A DNA stretch of 64,000 nucleotides from Levilactobacillus cerevisiae (GCF_003946245.1 NZ_RHNN01000002.1:1-64000), one strand, 5' to 3'. Positions 50,251 through 58,971 are shown, counted from the stretch's first letter. Program-made: numbers and translations. Notes: a model not told the origin generated them from the letters alone.

Positions 50251-51258
50251 ATGCAAGCAGCCCAATTAACCAAGTACGCCAAGGATTTCAAGCTCGTCAT
50301 CAACGATATTCCCGTTCCCCAACCGGGCCCGACCGAGGTACTGGTCAAGGTGCGGGTCGCCGCCGTCAATCCGTTAGAACAATTGATTGGCACCGGGAGC
50401 GTCAAGCTGATTCAGGACTACGCCATGCCCGTGACCATGGGCAATGAGATTGCCGGCGTGGTGGCTGCGGTGGGCGCGAGCGTCACGGACTTTTCCATAG
50501 AAGACGCGGTGTATGCGCGCTTGGCGTTGCCGAAAATGGTTGGCTTCGCTGAATACGTGGTCGTTGACCAACAGGACTTGGCACCGATGCCGACAACCTT
50601 GGATTTTGCCCACAGTGCGGCAGTCCCCCTGACCGGCTTAACGGCGTACCAGGGCCTGCATGAAGAATTGCACGCCCACCCCGGGCAGAGCGTCCTGATT
50701 CCTGGTGGCTCGGGGTCGTTTGGCCAGCTGGCGATTCCATTGGCGCAGGCGTTGGGGTTGAAGGTCTTCGTCAGTGGCAATGCGCGTTCCCGCGAGGCCG
50801 TCATGCGGTTGGGCGCCACCCAGTATTTTGATTACCGCCAGGAAAACTACTGGGAAGCGATGGCACCCGTGGACTACGTGATCGATACGGTTGGCCCTAA
50901 AGAGTTGACGCACGAGTTGCAGGTCCTGAAGCCCGGTGGCAAGCTGTTGTCGTTGAAAATGGGGCCGAACCGGCAGTTTGCCAAAGACCACGATTTACCG
51001 TGGTGGAAGACAGCGCTCTTCTCTCTAGTGGGCCGCCGCCTCGACGCCCAGGTCAAGCAAGCTGGCGGGCAGTACCGGTTTATCTTTGTTCGCAGTGACG
51101 GCCAGCAATTACGCGCCGTGACGAAAATAGTTGAACAGGAACACCTGGTGCCGGCGCTTGACCCGACCGTGTTCAAGTTAACCGACGTGAATGCCGCTCT
51201 GGACCTGGTGGCGACTGGCCATCCGCAGGGGAAAGTACTGATTCAGTTTGCGGACTGA
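50251..51258 (+). CDS. NADPH:quinone-reductase-type oxidoreductase (MDR superfamily)
   Basis: 335 residues. GroES-like N-terminal domain (PGPTEVLVKVRVAAVNPLEQL, GNEIAGVVAAVG) and Rossmann domain with the NADPH loop IPGGSGSFGQLAIPLA (about 149-164). The zinc-ligand cysteines of alcohol dehydrogenases are absent, as in zeta-crystallin/quinone reductases. It likely reduces quinones or reactive carbonyls. GGAGG precedes the ATG. Divergent from its probable TetR repressor. Confidence 0.9.
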   Translation: MQAAQLTKYAKDFKLVINDIPVPQPGPTEVLVKVRVAAVNPLEQLIGTGSVKLIQDYAMPVTMGNEIAGVVAAVGASVTDFSIEDAVYARLALPKMVGFAEYVVVDQQDLAPMPTTLDFAHSAAVPLTGLTAYQGLHEELHAHPGQSVLIPGGSGSFGQLAIPLAQALGLKVFVSGNARSREAVMRLGATQYFDYRQENYWEAMAPVDYVIDTVGPKELTHELQVLKPGGKLLSLKMGPNRQFAKDHDLPWWKTALFSLVGRRLDAQVKQAGGQYRFIFVRSDGQQLRAVTKIVEQEHLVPALDPTVFKLTDVNAALDLVATGHPQGKVLIQFAD

Positions 51259-51308
51259 GTTGACATATTACAGTTATATTATTTTTTTATGAATTTCATT
51301 TGAGTTTA

Positions 51309-51361
51309 GTCTAAAAATGCCGTCAAATCACGAAAACGTTGATTTGACGGCATTTTTAGAC
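51309..51361. terminator. 22-bp perfect inverted repeat
   Basis: Arms 51309-51330 and 51340-51361 are perfect reverse complements over 22 bp with a 9-nt loop; each ends in a T- or A-rich stretch (GTCTAAAAATGCC...). It ends the oxidoreductase transcript and would act in both directions. Confidence 0.85.
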
Positions 51362-51423
51362 TGTCCACGATTTTATTTCTCTTTTGATTTTGTTGATATT
51401 CATATGTAAAGAGGTGTGTAATT

Positions 51424-51546
51424 ATGGAAAGTCGAAGAAATAGAAGATTGAAAATGGAAAACGAACATTTACTGGATTTGACAGATAAAATAATAATTTC
51501 GATAATCACAGGTCTCATTTGCTCAATAATCGAATCACTATTTTAA
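51424..51546 (+). CDS. 40-residue small protein with C-terminal hydrophobic helix
   Basis: Begins 8 nt after AAAGAGGTG and ends just before a hairpin terminator. The first half is charged (MESRRNRRLKMENEHLLDLTDK); the second is hydrophobic (IIISIITGLICSIIESLF). A/T-rich DNA unlike its flanks. It looks like a small membrane-active peptide, possibly a type I toxin or a regulator of a membrane protein. No family was recognised. Confidence 0.5.
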   Translation: MESRRNRRLKMENEHLLDLTDKIIISIITGLICSIIESLF

Positions 51547-51560
51547 TAATGACCTCCCAT

Positions 51561-51591
51561 CCTCATCAAATTATTTGATGAGGATTCTTTT
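51561..51591 (+). terminator. terminator of the small-protein gene
   Basis: CCTCATCAAAT (51561-51571) pairs with ATTTGATGAGG (51573-51583), then ATTCTTTT. Confidence 0.8.
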
Positions 51592-51838
51592 AAAGTTAGT
51601 GTGTTGAAATAGGCTGAATCTAGAGTGAAAAACACAAATAGAACACTGATGATACCTAGTAAATGAAAAGGGTAGCCACGAAGCACAGTGTCGCCTATCG
51701 TCATGTTTGTATATACAGTTACGAGTTTTTTGAGGGGAGCCTCGTGCGGAAACCTTAGGCTTTGGTAAAGCAATGCAAGCAAAAAAGAAAAACATGTTAG
51801 AATAAAAATATCATGAAGAATTAAAGGGGCGGACGACC
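51592..51838. other. intergenic, no supported gene
   Basis: Two overlapping minus-strand frames with hydrophobic stretches exist here (51543-51795), but they lack ribosome-binding sites and run through the terminator at 51561. The right end holds AAGGGGCGG, the ribosome-binding site of the response regulator gene. Confidence 0.4.
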
Positions 51839-52543
51839 GTGAAAATAACCATTTTGTTAGTCGAGGACGAAGAAGGACTGCGCACGCTGCTGAGTGCCGA
51901 ATTAGGCTTCGAGGATTACACCGTGATTCCCTGTGCCAGTGGGGAAGAGGCGCTGACCCAGTTTGCTGAACACCAGAGTGACATCTCGTTGATTATTTTG
52001 GACTGGATGTTACCGGGTATTGATGGTCTCGGCGTGCTCCGTAAGATTCGGCGGCATTACGACGTGCCCGTGATCATGATGACCGCGCGGAACTACGTCG
52101 GGGACAAGGTGTCTGGCCTGGACGCCGGCGCCGATGACTACATTACCAAGCCATTTGACACAGAAGAACTGCTGGCCCGGATCCGCGTGATTCTGCGTCG
52201 CAACGTGGTCAAAAACAGCAATGACAAAATGTTTCGGGTGGGCGCCCTGGCGCTGGATACCAAGACGCGCCAAGTGTTCGCGGCCGACGTCGAGATCCAA
52301 CTCACCCAGCGGGAATTCGACTTACTCCTAACGTTCATGCAGCATCCCGGTGAGGTCATGACTCGTGACGACCTGCTCGACGCCGTTTTGGGCACTAATT
52401 TTGACGGGCAAATCAATATTGTGGACGTGTACGTCCGGTACCTCCGCAACAAACTCAAGGAAAGTGTGGCCAGCCAAATGATCCAAACGATTCGCGGCGT
52501 GGGCTACAAACTAGGCGATGGCGATGAAGAAAACGCTCTTTAA
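51839..52543 (+). CDS. OmpR/PhoB-family response regulator
   Basis: 234 residues, GTG start, AAGGGGCGG upstream. Receiver domain with phospho-acceptor Asp55 (LIILDWMLPG), acidic pocket VEDEE (8-12), switch Thr in MMTARN and Lys in YITKPFD. The C-terminal winged helix shows IQLTQREFDLLLTFMQHPGEVMTRDDLLDAV and VDVYVRYLRNKL. It works with the kinase encoded by the overlapping next gene (26-nt overlap). Target genes unknown. Confidence 0.93.
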   Translation: MKITILLVEDEEGLRTLLSAELGFEDYTVIPCASGEEALTQFAEHQSDISLIILDWMLPGIDGLGVLRKIRRHYDVPVIMMTARNYVGDKVSGLDAGADDYITKPFDTEELLARIRVILRRNVVKNSNDKMFRVGALALDTKTRQVFAADVEIQLTQREFDLLLTFMQHPGEVMTRDDLLDAVLGTNFDGQINIVDVYVRYLRNKLKESVASQMIQTIRGVGYKLGDGDEENAL

Positions 52544-53912
52544 TACCAGTGCGGCGCGGATCACGCGGGTGTATGCGCTCCTCTTGATGGGCATCACCGT
52601 CATTTTGAGCTGCGTCATCATGTCCGTCGTCGGGCTGAAACAGTTTCAGGTACAACGTCAACAGGCTCTGGGCATCGTGCGCGGGTTAAAACGCAGCTTC
52701 ATTGCCAATCAAAATGACTGGTACTGGTGGCGGATGGGCAGTTGGGCCGACACCAAGTCAACCTTCATTCGCATCAGCGTGGACAAGTCCGGCAAGGCCA
52801 ACCGCTATCTGTACTCGCCGAATGCCAAGGCCTTTCTGGCTACCAAGTCGCGGGGCACCGTTCACCGGTTGACCCACAACATTCATTACCTGGAAAATAC
52901 CGGGCTGTACTACCACGTCCGGGCGTCCGACGTCTCGACCAGCGCCAAGGACCCGACCGTCCGTTATGATGTATGGATGAAACTAAACGGCGTCACCAAC
53001 CTGTTGTGGCTGTTGATCCGCTTGATTTTGCTGATATCACTGGCTTTTCTGTTGCTGGGGACCTGGTTCATTTACCTGCTGGCGCGAAAATTAAACCAGC
53101 CGCTGGTGGAGTTGACCGGGACCACCAAGACCATCAACGCCGACATTTCAGAAAATTATCAGCGGCAACTGCCCGTCCCGGCTTCACCCCAGGAAGTTCA
53201 CGACTTAACCGTGGAATTTAACCTCCTATTGCATTCGCTGAGTGAGCAGGAACAGGCCGACCGGCGTTTCGTCGCCAACGCTTCGCACGAGTTGAAGACG
53301 CCCATCGCCACGATTCGCGGGTACGTGTCCATGGTCAATCGTCGGGGGGACGCCCATCCCGAGGTGATTCCGACCGCGCTGGCATTCATCGACAAGGAAT
53401 CGGAGCGGATGCAGCGATTGGTGGAAAGCCTGCTGACGTTATCGCGGGCCAATCAACTCGAGTTGACGACCTCCGCGGTAGACTTAAGCACAATCATCAC
53501 CGACACCGCCATCAGTTACGGTGAGTCGATGGGCCGAGAAATCCAGTTAGAAGTGCAACACCACGTCATCGCGCAGGCCAATCAGGACAGCGTTGAACAG
53601 GTCCTGACCAGTCTCTTAAATAATGCGCAGAAATATTCACCGGCCGACACGCCAATTACCGTCAAACTGGCGGCCGTGGGCAAGACCTTAACGCTGGCCG
53701 TCGCCGACCAAGGCATTGGCGTACCCGATGCCGAGAAGGACGTCATCTTTGGTCGCTTCTACCGGACTAGTAGCGTCCGCAACACTGTGGCGGGCAACGG
53801 CTTAGGTCTGGCCATCGTCCACCAGCTGGTCACCCTGAGTCACGGCCAGATTGTCGTCAAGGACAACCAGCCGCAGGGTAGCATTTTCGAAGTCATTTTA
53901 CCCCGCCAATAG
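52518..53912 (+). CDS. sensor histidine kinase
   Basis: 464 residues. TM1 about 17-40, an extracytoplasmic domain of about 120 residues (rich in W, Y and R), TM2 about 161-188, a HAMP segment, then DHp with phospho-acceptor His257 (FVANASHELKTPIATI). The ATPase domain has an N box (LLNNAQKYSP), G1 (VADQGIGVP), an F box (IFGRFYR) and G2 (GNGLGLAIV). The external domain is not a standard PAS fold to my eye, so the signal is unknown. ATG 52524 is an alternative start. Cotranscribed with the regulator. Confidence 0.93.
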   Translation: MAMKKTLFNTSAARITRVYALLLMGITVILSCVIMSVVGLKQFQVQRQQALGIVRGLKRSFIANQNDWYWWRMGSWADTKSTFIRISVDKSGKANRYLYSPNAKAFLATKSRGTVHRLTHNIHYLENTGLYYHVRASDVSTSAKDPTVRYDVWMKLNGVTNLLWLLIRLILLISLAFLLLGTWFIYLLARKLNQPLVELTGTTKTINADISENYQRQLPVPASPQEVHDLTVEFNLLLHSLSEQEQADRRFVANASHELKTPIATIRGYVSMVNRRGDAHPEVIPTALAFIDKESERMQRLVESLLTLSRANQLELTTSAVDLSTIITDTAISYGESMGREIQLEVQHHVIAQANQDSVEQVLTSLLNNAQKYSPADTPITVKLAAVGKTLTLAVADQGIGVPDAEKDVIFGRFYRTSSVRNTVAGNGLGLAIVHQLVTLSHGQIVVKDNQPQGSIFEVILPRQ

Positions 53913-54203
53913 CCTTTCTGAGAAATTCTCAGACCGAACTCTTTTTAAAGTGATAGCGGCTCTTCTGTTAACCGTGTAGAATGAATTTCAGTTAATCAGG
54001 AAGCAAATTCTTGATTAAAGCACCACGTGACAGTCTGCCGGGGAACGGCCATTGGTCGGGCAGAGGTGCGCTATGGCTAAGGAGTATTGGGGTTAGCAGA
54101 ATAGAAGTTAAACTGGTTATTGGACAAATGGTTATCGGAGTAAAAAACAGCATTTCGTTGGTTGTCGTGGGGACGGCGGCCAGCACCGAGAGGGGGAAGT
54201 CGT

Positions 54204-54872
54204 GTGAGTCGTAAATTAAGTATTCGGGGGATGCGCTACGAAGACGTGCCCGCGTTGGCAAAAATCGTGGGCCGGCTGTGGCGGTTTGATCCCACGGATG
54301 ACAAACGCAATGAATTAGCAGCGCGCGTGTACCTGCGAACCTGCATGACGCAACAGAATTACGTTCGTGTGGCCGTTTGGGACGACCAGGTGGTGGGGAC
54401 CATCTTGGCGGATACCAAGTACCGTAAGAAGGAACGGTCGTATGATCTGTGGCAGTTGTTGGTGGCCAAGGCGGCTTTAGCCGTTCGGCCGGGGGGCCGG
54501 CAACTGTTGAAGCAGCTTAGCGAGCGTAGTGAAATTGACGAACACCTCTTGGCAAGCTTACAGCGGCGCGATTTCTTGGGGGAAATCGTCCTGCTGATGG
54601 TCGACCCAGAATATCAAAATCTGGGGATTGGCCGCCAACTAGTCCAAACGGTTGCTGAGTATTGGGATGCAGCGCCGGTGGATAAGGTGTACCTGTTCAC
54701 GGCCACACCGGGGTTAGGCCGTTTCTACCAACAACAGGGCTTTAAGGAAAATCAGCACGAACAGGTAGACTGGCAGGGCGCTGACCAACAGCGCCAGTTG
54801 GCCGGTTACCTGTACACGGGCCACGTCAGCGATCTCAGATCGGCGGCGGAGCACCACTTGTTGATTGACTGA
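54204..54872 (+). CDS. GNAT-family acetyltransferase
   Basis: 222 residues from GTG 54204 (GAGGGGGA upstream; the ORF to 54162 covers that site). LSIRGMRYEDVPALAKIVGRLW at the N terminus, VVGTILADTKY, then the acetyl-CoA motif VDPEYQNLGIGRQLV (Q-x-x-G-I-G). A helical insert of about 60 residues (KKERSYDLWQLLVAKAALAVRPGGRQLL) sits between the core strands, a feature seen in several lactobacillal GNATs. C-terminal FYQQQGFKEN is the usual beta-bulge end. Acceptor unknown. Confidence 0.85.
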   Translation: MSRKLSIRGMRYEDVPALAKIVGRLWRFDPTDDKRNELAARVYLRTCMTQQNYVRVAVWDDQVVGTILADTKYRKKERSYDLWQLLVAKAALAVRPGGRQLLKQLSERSEIDEHLLASLQRRDFLGEIVLLMVDPEYQNLGIGRQLVQTVAEYWDAAPVDKVYLFTATPGLGRFYQQQGFKENQHEQVDWQGADQQRQLAGYLYTGHVSDLRSAAEHHLLID

Positions 54873-54890
54873 GGTTTACTGGTTGGCTTG

Positions 54891-55131
54891 AGGTTAAACG
54901 GCTGTCGGTATTGTTGGATACCTGCCGGCTTGCCGTTCGCCACATTTAGGCCGGAACGCTGTGGGTAGGACGGCCCAAGCCGAAGAGCGGTCTTGAACCT
55001 CGTCTGTGAACCGCCAAGACCGCGTTTCACAGACGCCATTTTCCAAGTTAACCCACATGGAAAATCCCACGGCTGAGCCTAAATGTGGCTCGCTCACGCC
55101 TACATTGTTGAGGCCAATGACAGCCGTTTAA
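54891..55131. repeat. outer inverted repeat enclosing structured repeat copy 8
   Basis: TTAAACGGCTGTC (54891-54903) and GACAGCCGTTTAA (55119-55131) are perfect 13-bp inverted repeats that enclose copy 8 plus about 35 bp on each side. Confidence 0.8.
54940..55088 (-). repeat. structured intergenic repeat, copy 8 (long-armed form)
   Basis: Arms CCACATTTAGG and CCTAAATGTGG (perfect 11 bp). Hairpins: CAAG/CTTG (near 54975-54995), GTCTGTGAA (55002-55010) with TTCACAGAC (55026-55034), ATTTTCCA (55038-55045) with TGGAAAAT (55058-55065). The unpaired core CCGGAACGCTGTGGG and CCCACGGCT is shared with copies 3 and 12, but every stem differs in sequence from theirs and still pairs. Confidence 0.9.
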
Positions 55132-55158
55132 GTCGTTAAGGGCCAAAGCAAGATTGAT

Positions 55159-55185
55159 GTACGCCAATCTCATGGGTTGGCGTAC
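55159..55185. repeat. perfect hairpin GTACGCCAA/TTGGCGTAC
   Basis: A 9-bp perfect stem with a 9-nt loop in the gene-free stretch between structured repeats 8 and 9. No U run, so termination is unlikely. Confidence 0.6.
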
Positions 55186-55465
55186 AGCCACAGATAGGCG
55201 CTTAGCAAGTGACTGTGTAAGGTGATTCACAACAGCCGGCGAATGGGCTTGAGTTCGCTGACATAAAGTATTTTCTTCCAAACAAACATGCGAGACTAGC
55301 TAAGTGACGGCTGGTCTTTTTTTGCGTTGGTGAAAGTGTTGGCAAGACAGCTCCATTGGAAAGTCTCACAGCGGCGTCTAGAATCGGTTCACTCGCGCCT
55401 AGACAGTGGCCAAATGTTGCCAGGCCAGCGATGTTCACCTCAATGTCGTGTTAGAAATCAATCCT

Positions 55466-55648
55466 AACCGGAGGAGGACAGAGATGGAGGTAGCTGTGTC
55501 GACGGTGTTAGCTGGTGAACCAGCTTACAGCGTGGGACGCGTTTGAAGACTGTCGGTTCTGGACAGGCTTCAAACCGAGCCGGAGGACCGCCCCTCAGGC
55601 CGCAGGCGTTCCCCACAGCAGCCGGAATCTCTGGCAGCCGCAGGTGGC
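55466..55648 (+). repeat. structured intergenic repeat, copy 9
   Basis: Closing stem CAGAGAT (55479-55485) with ATCTCTG (55627-55633). Hairpins: AGCTGG (55510-55515) with CCAGCT (55520-55525), and GTTTGAAG (55541-55548) with CTTCAAAC (55568-55575). Highly similar to copy 4 in the opposite orientation. Confidence 0.88.
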
Positions 55649-55969
55649 AAGTTAGTTCAATTTAGTGGCATCGATCCGTGTCAGCTGGGTTTGCTTACAA
55701 ATGTAGTTAATAACTAAACCCAATCCGCTATAGAAATTGTTTACATAATTCAGCACTTAGCCCTTTCTGGTAATAGTTTTCTCAGCGGAAGTGGCTTAAT
55801 ATAGGGCACATACAACGAAGTGGTGTCCCACCGGTAGGCTATCGTAGCCAGAAAACAACCGGTTGCACCGGGACTAATCGGCGACGATTAATTCCTCAAT
55901 AAATGATAAAGACCAGGGCCAATGGTGGTTCCTGGCTATTCACGCAAACTTAAAAGAAGAGGGTTACAA

Positions 55970-57100
55970 ATGACTTGGTCTCATTGGCAAGTACCACCAT
56001 TTATCACGAGTGTCTTCTTTGTCCTCGGCGTCCTAACGCTGTACTGGGTCTCGTACAATTGGCTGGCTTCCCTGGCGCAAAAGCACCATCTGAAAATTTC
56101 AGACGAAGAAATCAACACCTGGTATGGGATTATTTATATGTTTGTCTTTGCCTTTGGCATTCAGACGTTGGTCATCGGGCAAAGTGACTCCTGGGAGTTC
56201 ATGAACTTTCAGCTGATTGCGGTCATTTTCGTCGCGTATTTTTTAAATATCCACTTACCGTACTGGCTATTTTTCCCGATTCTCATTCTGTACATGACCT
56301 TTAACGGGTCGCTGGGGTACTGGCAATCCTGGGGTCACGCGGTCACGCTGATGACGTTCTTCGTGGTGCTCAATGTTATTCGGGTGAAGTTTCACAATCA
56401 TCGGTTGGCACCAGTCATGTATTTGCTGGTCGGCATCCCGTTCGGTGGCCTGTTGTGGCTGTGGATGAAATTGAAATTTAATTTCACGTGGATGACGCTG
56501 GGGCAGGAATGGATCTACTTGATCATCTTCGAAATCCTGCTCTACGTCTACGTTTCCATGTTGACGCACGACGTCGAATTAAAAAGTCGCTTGGCGAAAT
56601 TTGCCAGTCACGATGCGCTGACCAAGGTGGAAAACTTTGCGGCGTACACCGATGCCATGGAGTACTTGTTTGAGGAACACGAGAGCAGTCGCCGCCCCCT
56701 GGCCATGATGATGTTTGACATTGACCATTTTAAACAGATCAACGACACCTACGGCCATTCTGCCGGGGACGCCGTTTTGAAAGAGGTTGCGGACACAGTC
56801 CAGACGGTGCTAGCGGCCAACGATGCTACCGTGAAATTGTATCGGACCGGTGGTGAGGAATTTAATATTCTTTTCCCGGGGTATGACTTAACGGAGACCA
56901 AGCAAATCGTCAATCAAATCTTTGTTGCGGTTAACCATTTGGCCGTGCACTCCGCCAAGACTGTGATCAACGTGACGATTTCTGTTGGGGTTTCTGGGGC
57001 TACGGGGGATGACCAGTCGCCGATCGATTTCTACAACCGTGTCGACCACAACCTCTACCACTCCAAGCGCAACGGCCGGATGCAGGTTACTGTGGCCTAG
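55970..57100 (+). CDS. membrane-bound GGDEF protein (putative diguanylate cyclase)
   Basis: 376 residues from ATG 55970 (AGAAGAGGG 6 nt upstream). Six to seven N-terminal membrane helices (about 8-198), a short linker, then a GGDEF domain: FASHDALTKVENF (211-223), FDIDHFKQINDTYGHSAGD (249-267) with metal-binding Asp, and GGEEF (294-298), the active loop. No RxxD inhibitory site is seen before GGEEF. The expected reaction is two GTP to cyclic di-GMP. No EAL domain or PilZ receptor is encoded in the window, so output is unknown. Flanked by structured repeats 9 and 10. Confidence 0.9.
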   Translation: MTWSHWQVPPFITSVFFVLGVLTLYWVSYNWLASLAQKHHLKISDEEINTWYGIIYMFVFAFGIQTLVIGQSDSWEFMNFQLIAVIFVAYFLNIHLPYWLFFPILILYMTFNGSLGYWQSWGHAVTLMTFFVVLNVIRVKFHNHRLAPVMYLLVGIPFGGLLWLWMKLKFNFTWMTLGQEWIYLIIFEILLYVYVSMLTHDVELKSRLAKFASHDALTKVENFAAYTDAMEYLFEEHESSRRPLAMMMFDIDHFKQINDTYGHSAGDAVLKEVADTVQTVLAANDATVKLYRTGGEEFNILFPGYDLTETKQIVNQIFVAVNHLAVHSAKTVINVTISVGVSGATGDDQSPIDFYNRVDHNLYHSKRNGRMQVTVA

Positions 57101-57138
57101 TTTATACTTGCTTAGTGATTGTTAGATTGTGGATGACT

Positions 57139-57328
57139 GGCCGCCTGCGGCTTCCAGGTACTACGCCTGCTGTGGGGTCGGTTCCAGCCGGAGGGCGGGC
57201 TTCCACCTCAACTTTGAGCCGCAAAGTTCTTGCGTCTCAAAGGTTGTCCCAGGCTGTAAGGCCGAGAAAATCGCTCGGTCTAACACCCTCGACACAGCTG
57301 GCTCCGTACCTGGCTTCCTCCGGCTCCT
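57139..57328 (-). repeat. structured intergenic repeat, copy 10
   Basis: Closing stem CCAGGTAC (57154-57161) with GTACCTGG (57306-57313); inner hairpin CTTTGAG (57212-57218) with CTCAAAG (57236-57242), with GCCGCAA/TTGCG-type pairing inside; CCGAG/CTCGG near 57263-57278. It is about 39 bp past the GGDEF stop. Confidence 0.88.
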
Positions 57329-57476
57329 GGTTGCTTTCTGACTAGAAGTTGGTTTCGGGGCGCCGTAACCTGCCGCAGTTGATCGTTGGTTTGTGGCTGG
57401 CACGGTAGGCCATTCGAGTCGTTAGGTTGGGTGGATGAGCCCCTGGCAACGGCCCCATTAAAATTACTGTAGACCC

Positions 57477-57520
57477 AAAATACTGAGTACCCAATCGTGT
57501 TGGGGCTCAGTATTTTTGTG
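57477..57520 (+). terminator. terminator after copy 10
   Basis: AAAATACTGAG (57477-57487) pairs with CTCAGTATTTT (57506-57516), followed by TG-rich sequence. It ends read-through from the GGDEF gene. Confidence 0.8.
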
Positions 57521-57593
57521 CTATGCTTAATTTTAATTGGGAACGACGCAACGCTGTAGTCTGCGTTCTCCTATTCAAATTGGAGTGAGTAGT

Positions 57594-58340
57594 TTGCGAA
57601 AATTATTAATGAAAACAGCCTTGTCTGTTGGCGCCTACGTGGCGGTTAAACGAACGCCGTACTTGAATAGTTTTGTCTTTGGCAACTTGCCAAAATTCGC
57701 AGCGACCCGGTCCGTGGTAAATCCCCAATCGCCGCTTTATGGCAAGCGAATCGCCTTTCTCGGGTCGTCCATTACCTATGATGCCGCGGCTCATGGCGAT
57801 TCTTTCGTCGATTTTCTGGTTGCCCAGGACGGGGTGATTGCGACTAAAGAAGCCGTCAGCGGGACGACCTTAGCTGGCACTGGGCCCAAGACCTATGTCA
57901 GTCGGCTGCGGCAAAATATTCCCGTCGACCAGCCACTGGATCTCTTCGTGTGCCAGTTGTCGACCAACGACGGCCGGCAGGGAATCCCGCTGGGTGAGCG
58001 GACGCCCGCCAATCAACGGGATGGGTTCGATGCGACCACAACGCTGGGCGCAATCGAGGATATTCTGGCGTACGTGCATCAGCGGTGGCAAGTGCCGGTC
58101 GTCTTTTACACCTGCCTGCGCAAGCCAGATTCAGACTACGCCGAGTTAGTGGCTCAGCTAAAATTATTACAAGCAAAATGGGGCTTTCACCTCATCAATC
58201 TATGGCAGGACCCGGTTGTCCACGCAGAGAACCAAGCCCAGCCACTAGCCATGTTTGACGACGCTCACCCAACGCGCTTAGGCTACCGAAATATCTGGAC
58301 GCCTATTTTCCGCCAGGCGTTGACGCAGGTCTTGCCGTAG
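57594..58340 (+). CDS. SGNH/GDSL hydrolase
   Basis: 248 residues from TTG 57594, chosen for the GGAGTGA site upstream. N-terminal hydrophobic stretch (MKTALSVGAYVAVK) may anchor it. SGNH blocks: AFLGSSITYDAAAHGDSF (block I, Ser nucleophile in GSSIT), SGTTLAGTGPKTYVSRL (block II), CQLSTND (block III, Asn), FDDAHPTRLGY (block V, Asp and His). An esterase or O-deacetylase of lipids or wall glycans; the substrate is unknown. Confidence 0.85.
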   Translation: MRKLLMKTALSVGAYVAVKRTPYLNSFVFGNLPKFAATRSVVNPQSPLYGKRIAFLGSSITYDAAAHGDSFVDFLVAQDGVIATKEAVSGTTLAGTGPKTYVSRLRQNIPVDQPLDLFVCQLSTNDGRQGIPLGERTPANQRDGFDATTTLGAIEDILAYVHQRWQVPVVFYTCLRKPDSDYAELVAQLKLLQAKWGFHLINLWQDPVVHAENQAQPLAMFDDAHPTRLGYRNIWTPIFRQALTQVLP

Positions 58341-58442
58341 CACGTGGTGAAGTGTATTGGAAATGTTATAAGAAATGCCAGCGTTCAGTGGCTATCTGGT
58401 GCGCAACGGGCTAAACGACCCGACAGTCAGAAAGATAATCAA

Positions 58443-58624
58443 GAGCCGGAGGAAGCCAGGACGGAGCCGGCTGTGTCGGTGGTGTTAGACCGAGTGAACT
58501 TGGCTCGGCCTTACAGCACGGGACAACCTTTGAGACGCGAACTTCGGCTCAAAGTTGAGGTGGAAGCCCGTCCTATGGCTGGAACCGGCCCCACAGCAGG
58601 CGCAGTCCTGGAAGCCGCAGGCGG
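58443..58624 (+). repeat. structured intergenic repeat, copy 11
   Basis: Closing stem CCAGGAC (58456-58462) with GTCCTGG (58605-58611). Hairpins: CCGAG/CTCGG (58490-58509) and CTTTGAG (58528-58534) with CTCAAAG (58548-58554). It shares AGCCGGAGGAAGCCAGG, CTGTGTCGGTGGTGTTAGACC and CCCCACAGCAGGCG with copy 10 (there on the minus strand). Confidence 0.88.
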
Positions 58625-58671
58625 CCAATTTACCACTACCAGAACTATCCATTTAAATCCAGAGCACACAG

Positions 58672-58711
58672 AAAACCCGGCTAAGTCCATACGGAGGCTT
58701 AACCGGGTTTA
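58672..58711. terminator. bidirectional terminator
   Basis: AACCCGG-CTAAG (58674-58685) pairs with CTTAACCGGGTT (58698-58709), with A and T runs outside. It serves the leftward antitoxin gene. Confidence 0.8.
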
Positions 58712-58773
58712 AGGCGCCATTCAATAAATGTGTAGGGGATTACAACGTCAGCGTTTGAACGGCGCGGGACTTG

Positions 58774-58971
58774 CTAGGCTGTTAAGAAAGAAACATCACG
58801 ACCCAGCGAGGCCCGGATGATGGCACGGGCCGTCTCCAGGTCGGCCTGGTTAATCAGCACCACGGCAGGACCGCCAGTAGTATTTTGCAGCTTGACCGGG
58901 TGATGTTGCGTCCCGGCCTGTTGGATGAGTTGATTCAAGTCATTAGTTGATGCATTCAGTGTATTTTTCAT
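58774..58971 (-). CDS. small Phd-like antitoxin, orphan
   Basis: 65 residues from the ATG at 58971 (GGAGG 8 nt upstream; the ORF extends five codons further without support). STNDLNQLIQQAGTQHHPVKLQ and GGPAVVLINQADLETARAIIRA follow the Phd/YefM N-terminal fold, and the C-terminal toxin-binding tail is very short (SLGRDVSFLTA). No toxin frame lies downstream. It is the third orphan antitoxin-like gene in the window. Confidence 0.72.
   Translation of the reverse strand: MKNTLNASTNDLNQLIQQAGTQHHPVKLQNTTGGPAVVLINQADLETARAIIRASLGRDVSFLTA

Noticed and set aside
51543-51795. Two hydrophobic minus-strand ORFs
   Set aside because: They overlap each other and a terminator and have no ribosome-binding site, although a decayed membrane-protein gene cannot be excluded.
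58344-58712. 122-codon ORF after the SGNH hydrolase
   Set aside because: It lies entirely over structured repeat copy 11 and a terminator, without a ribosome-binding site.
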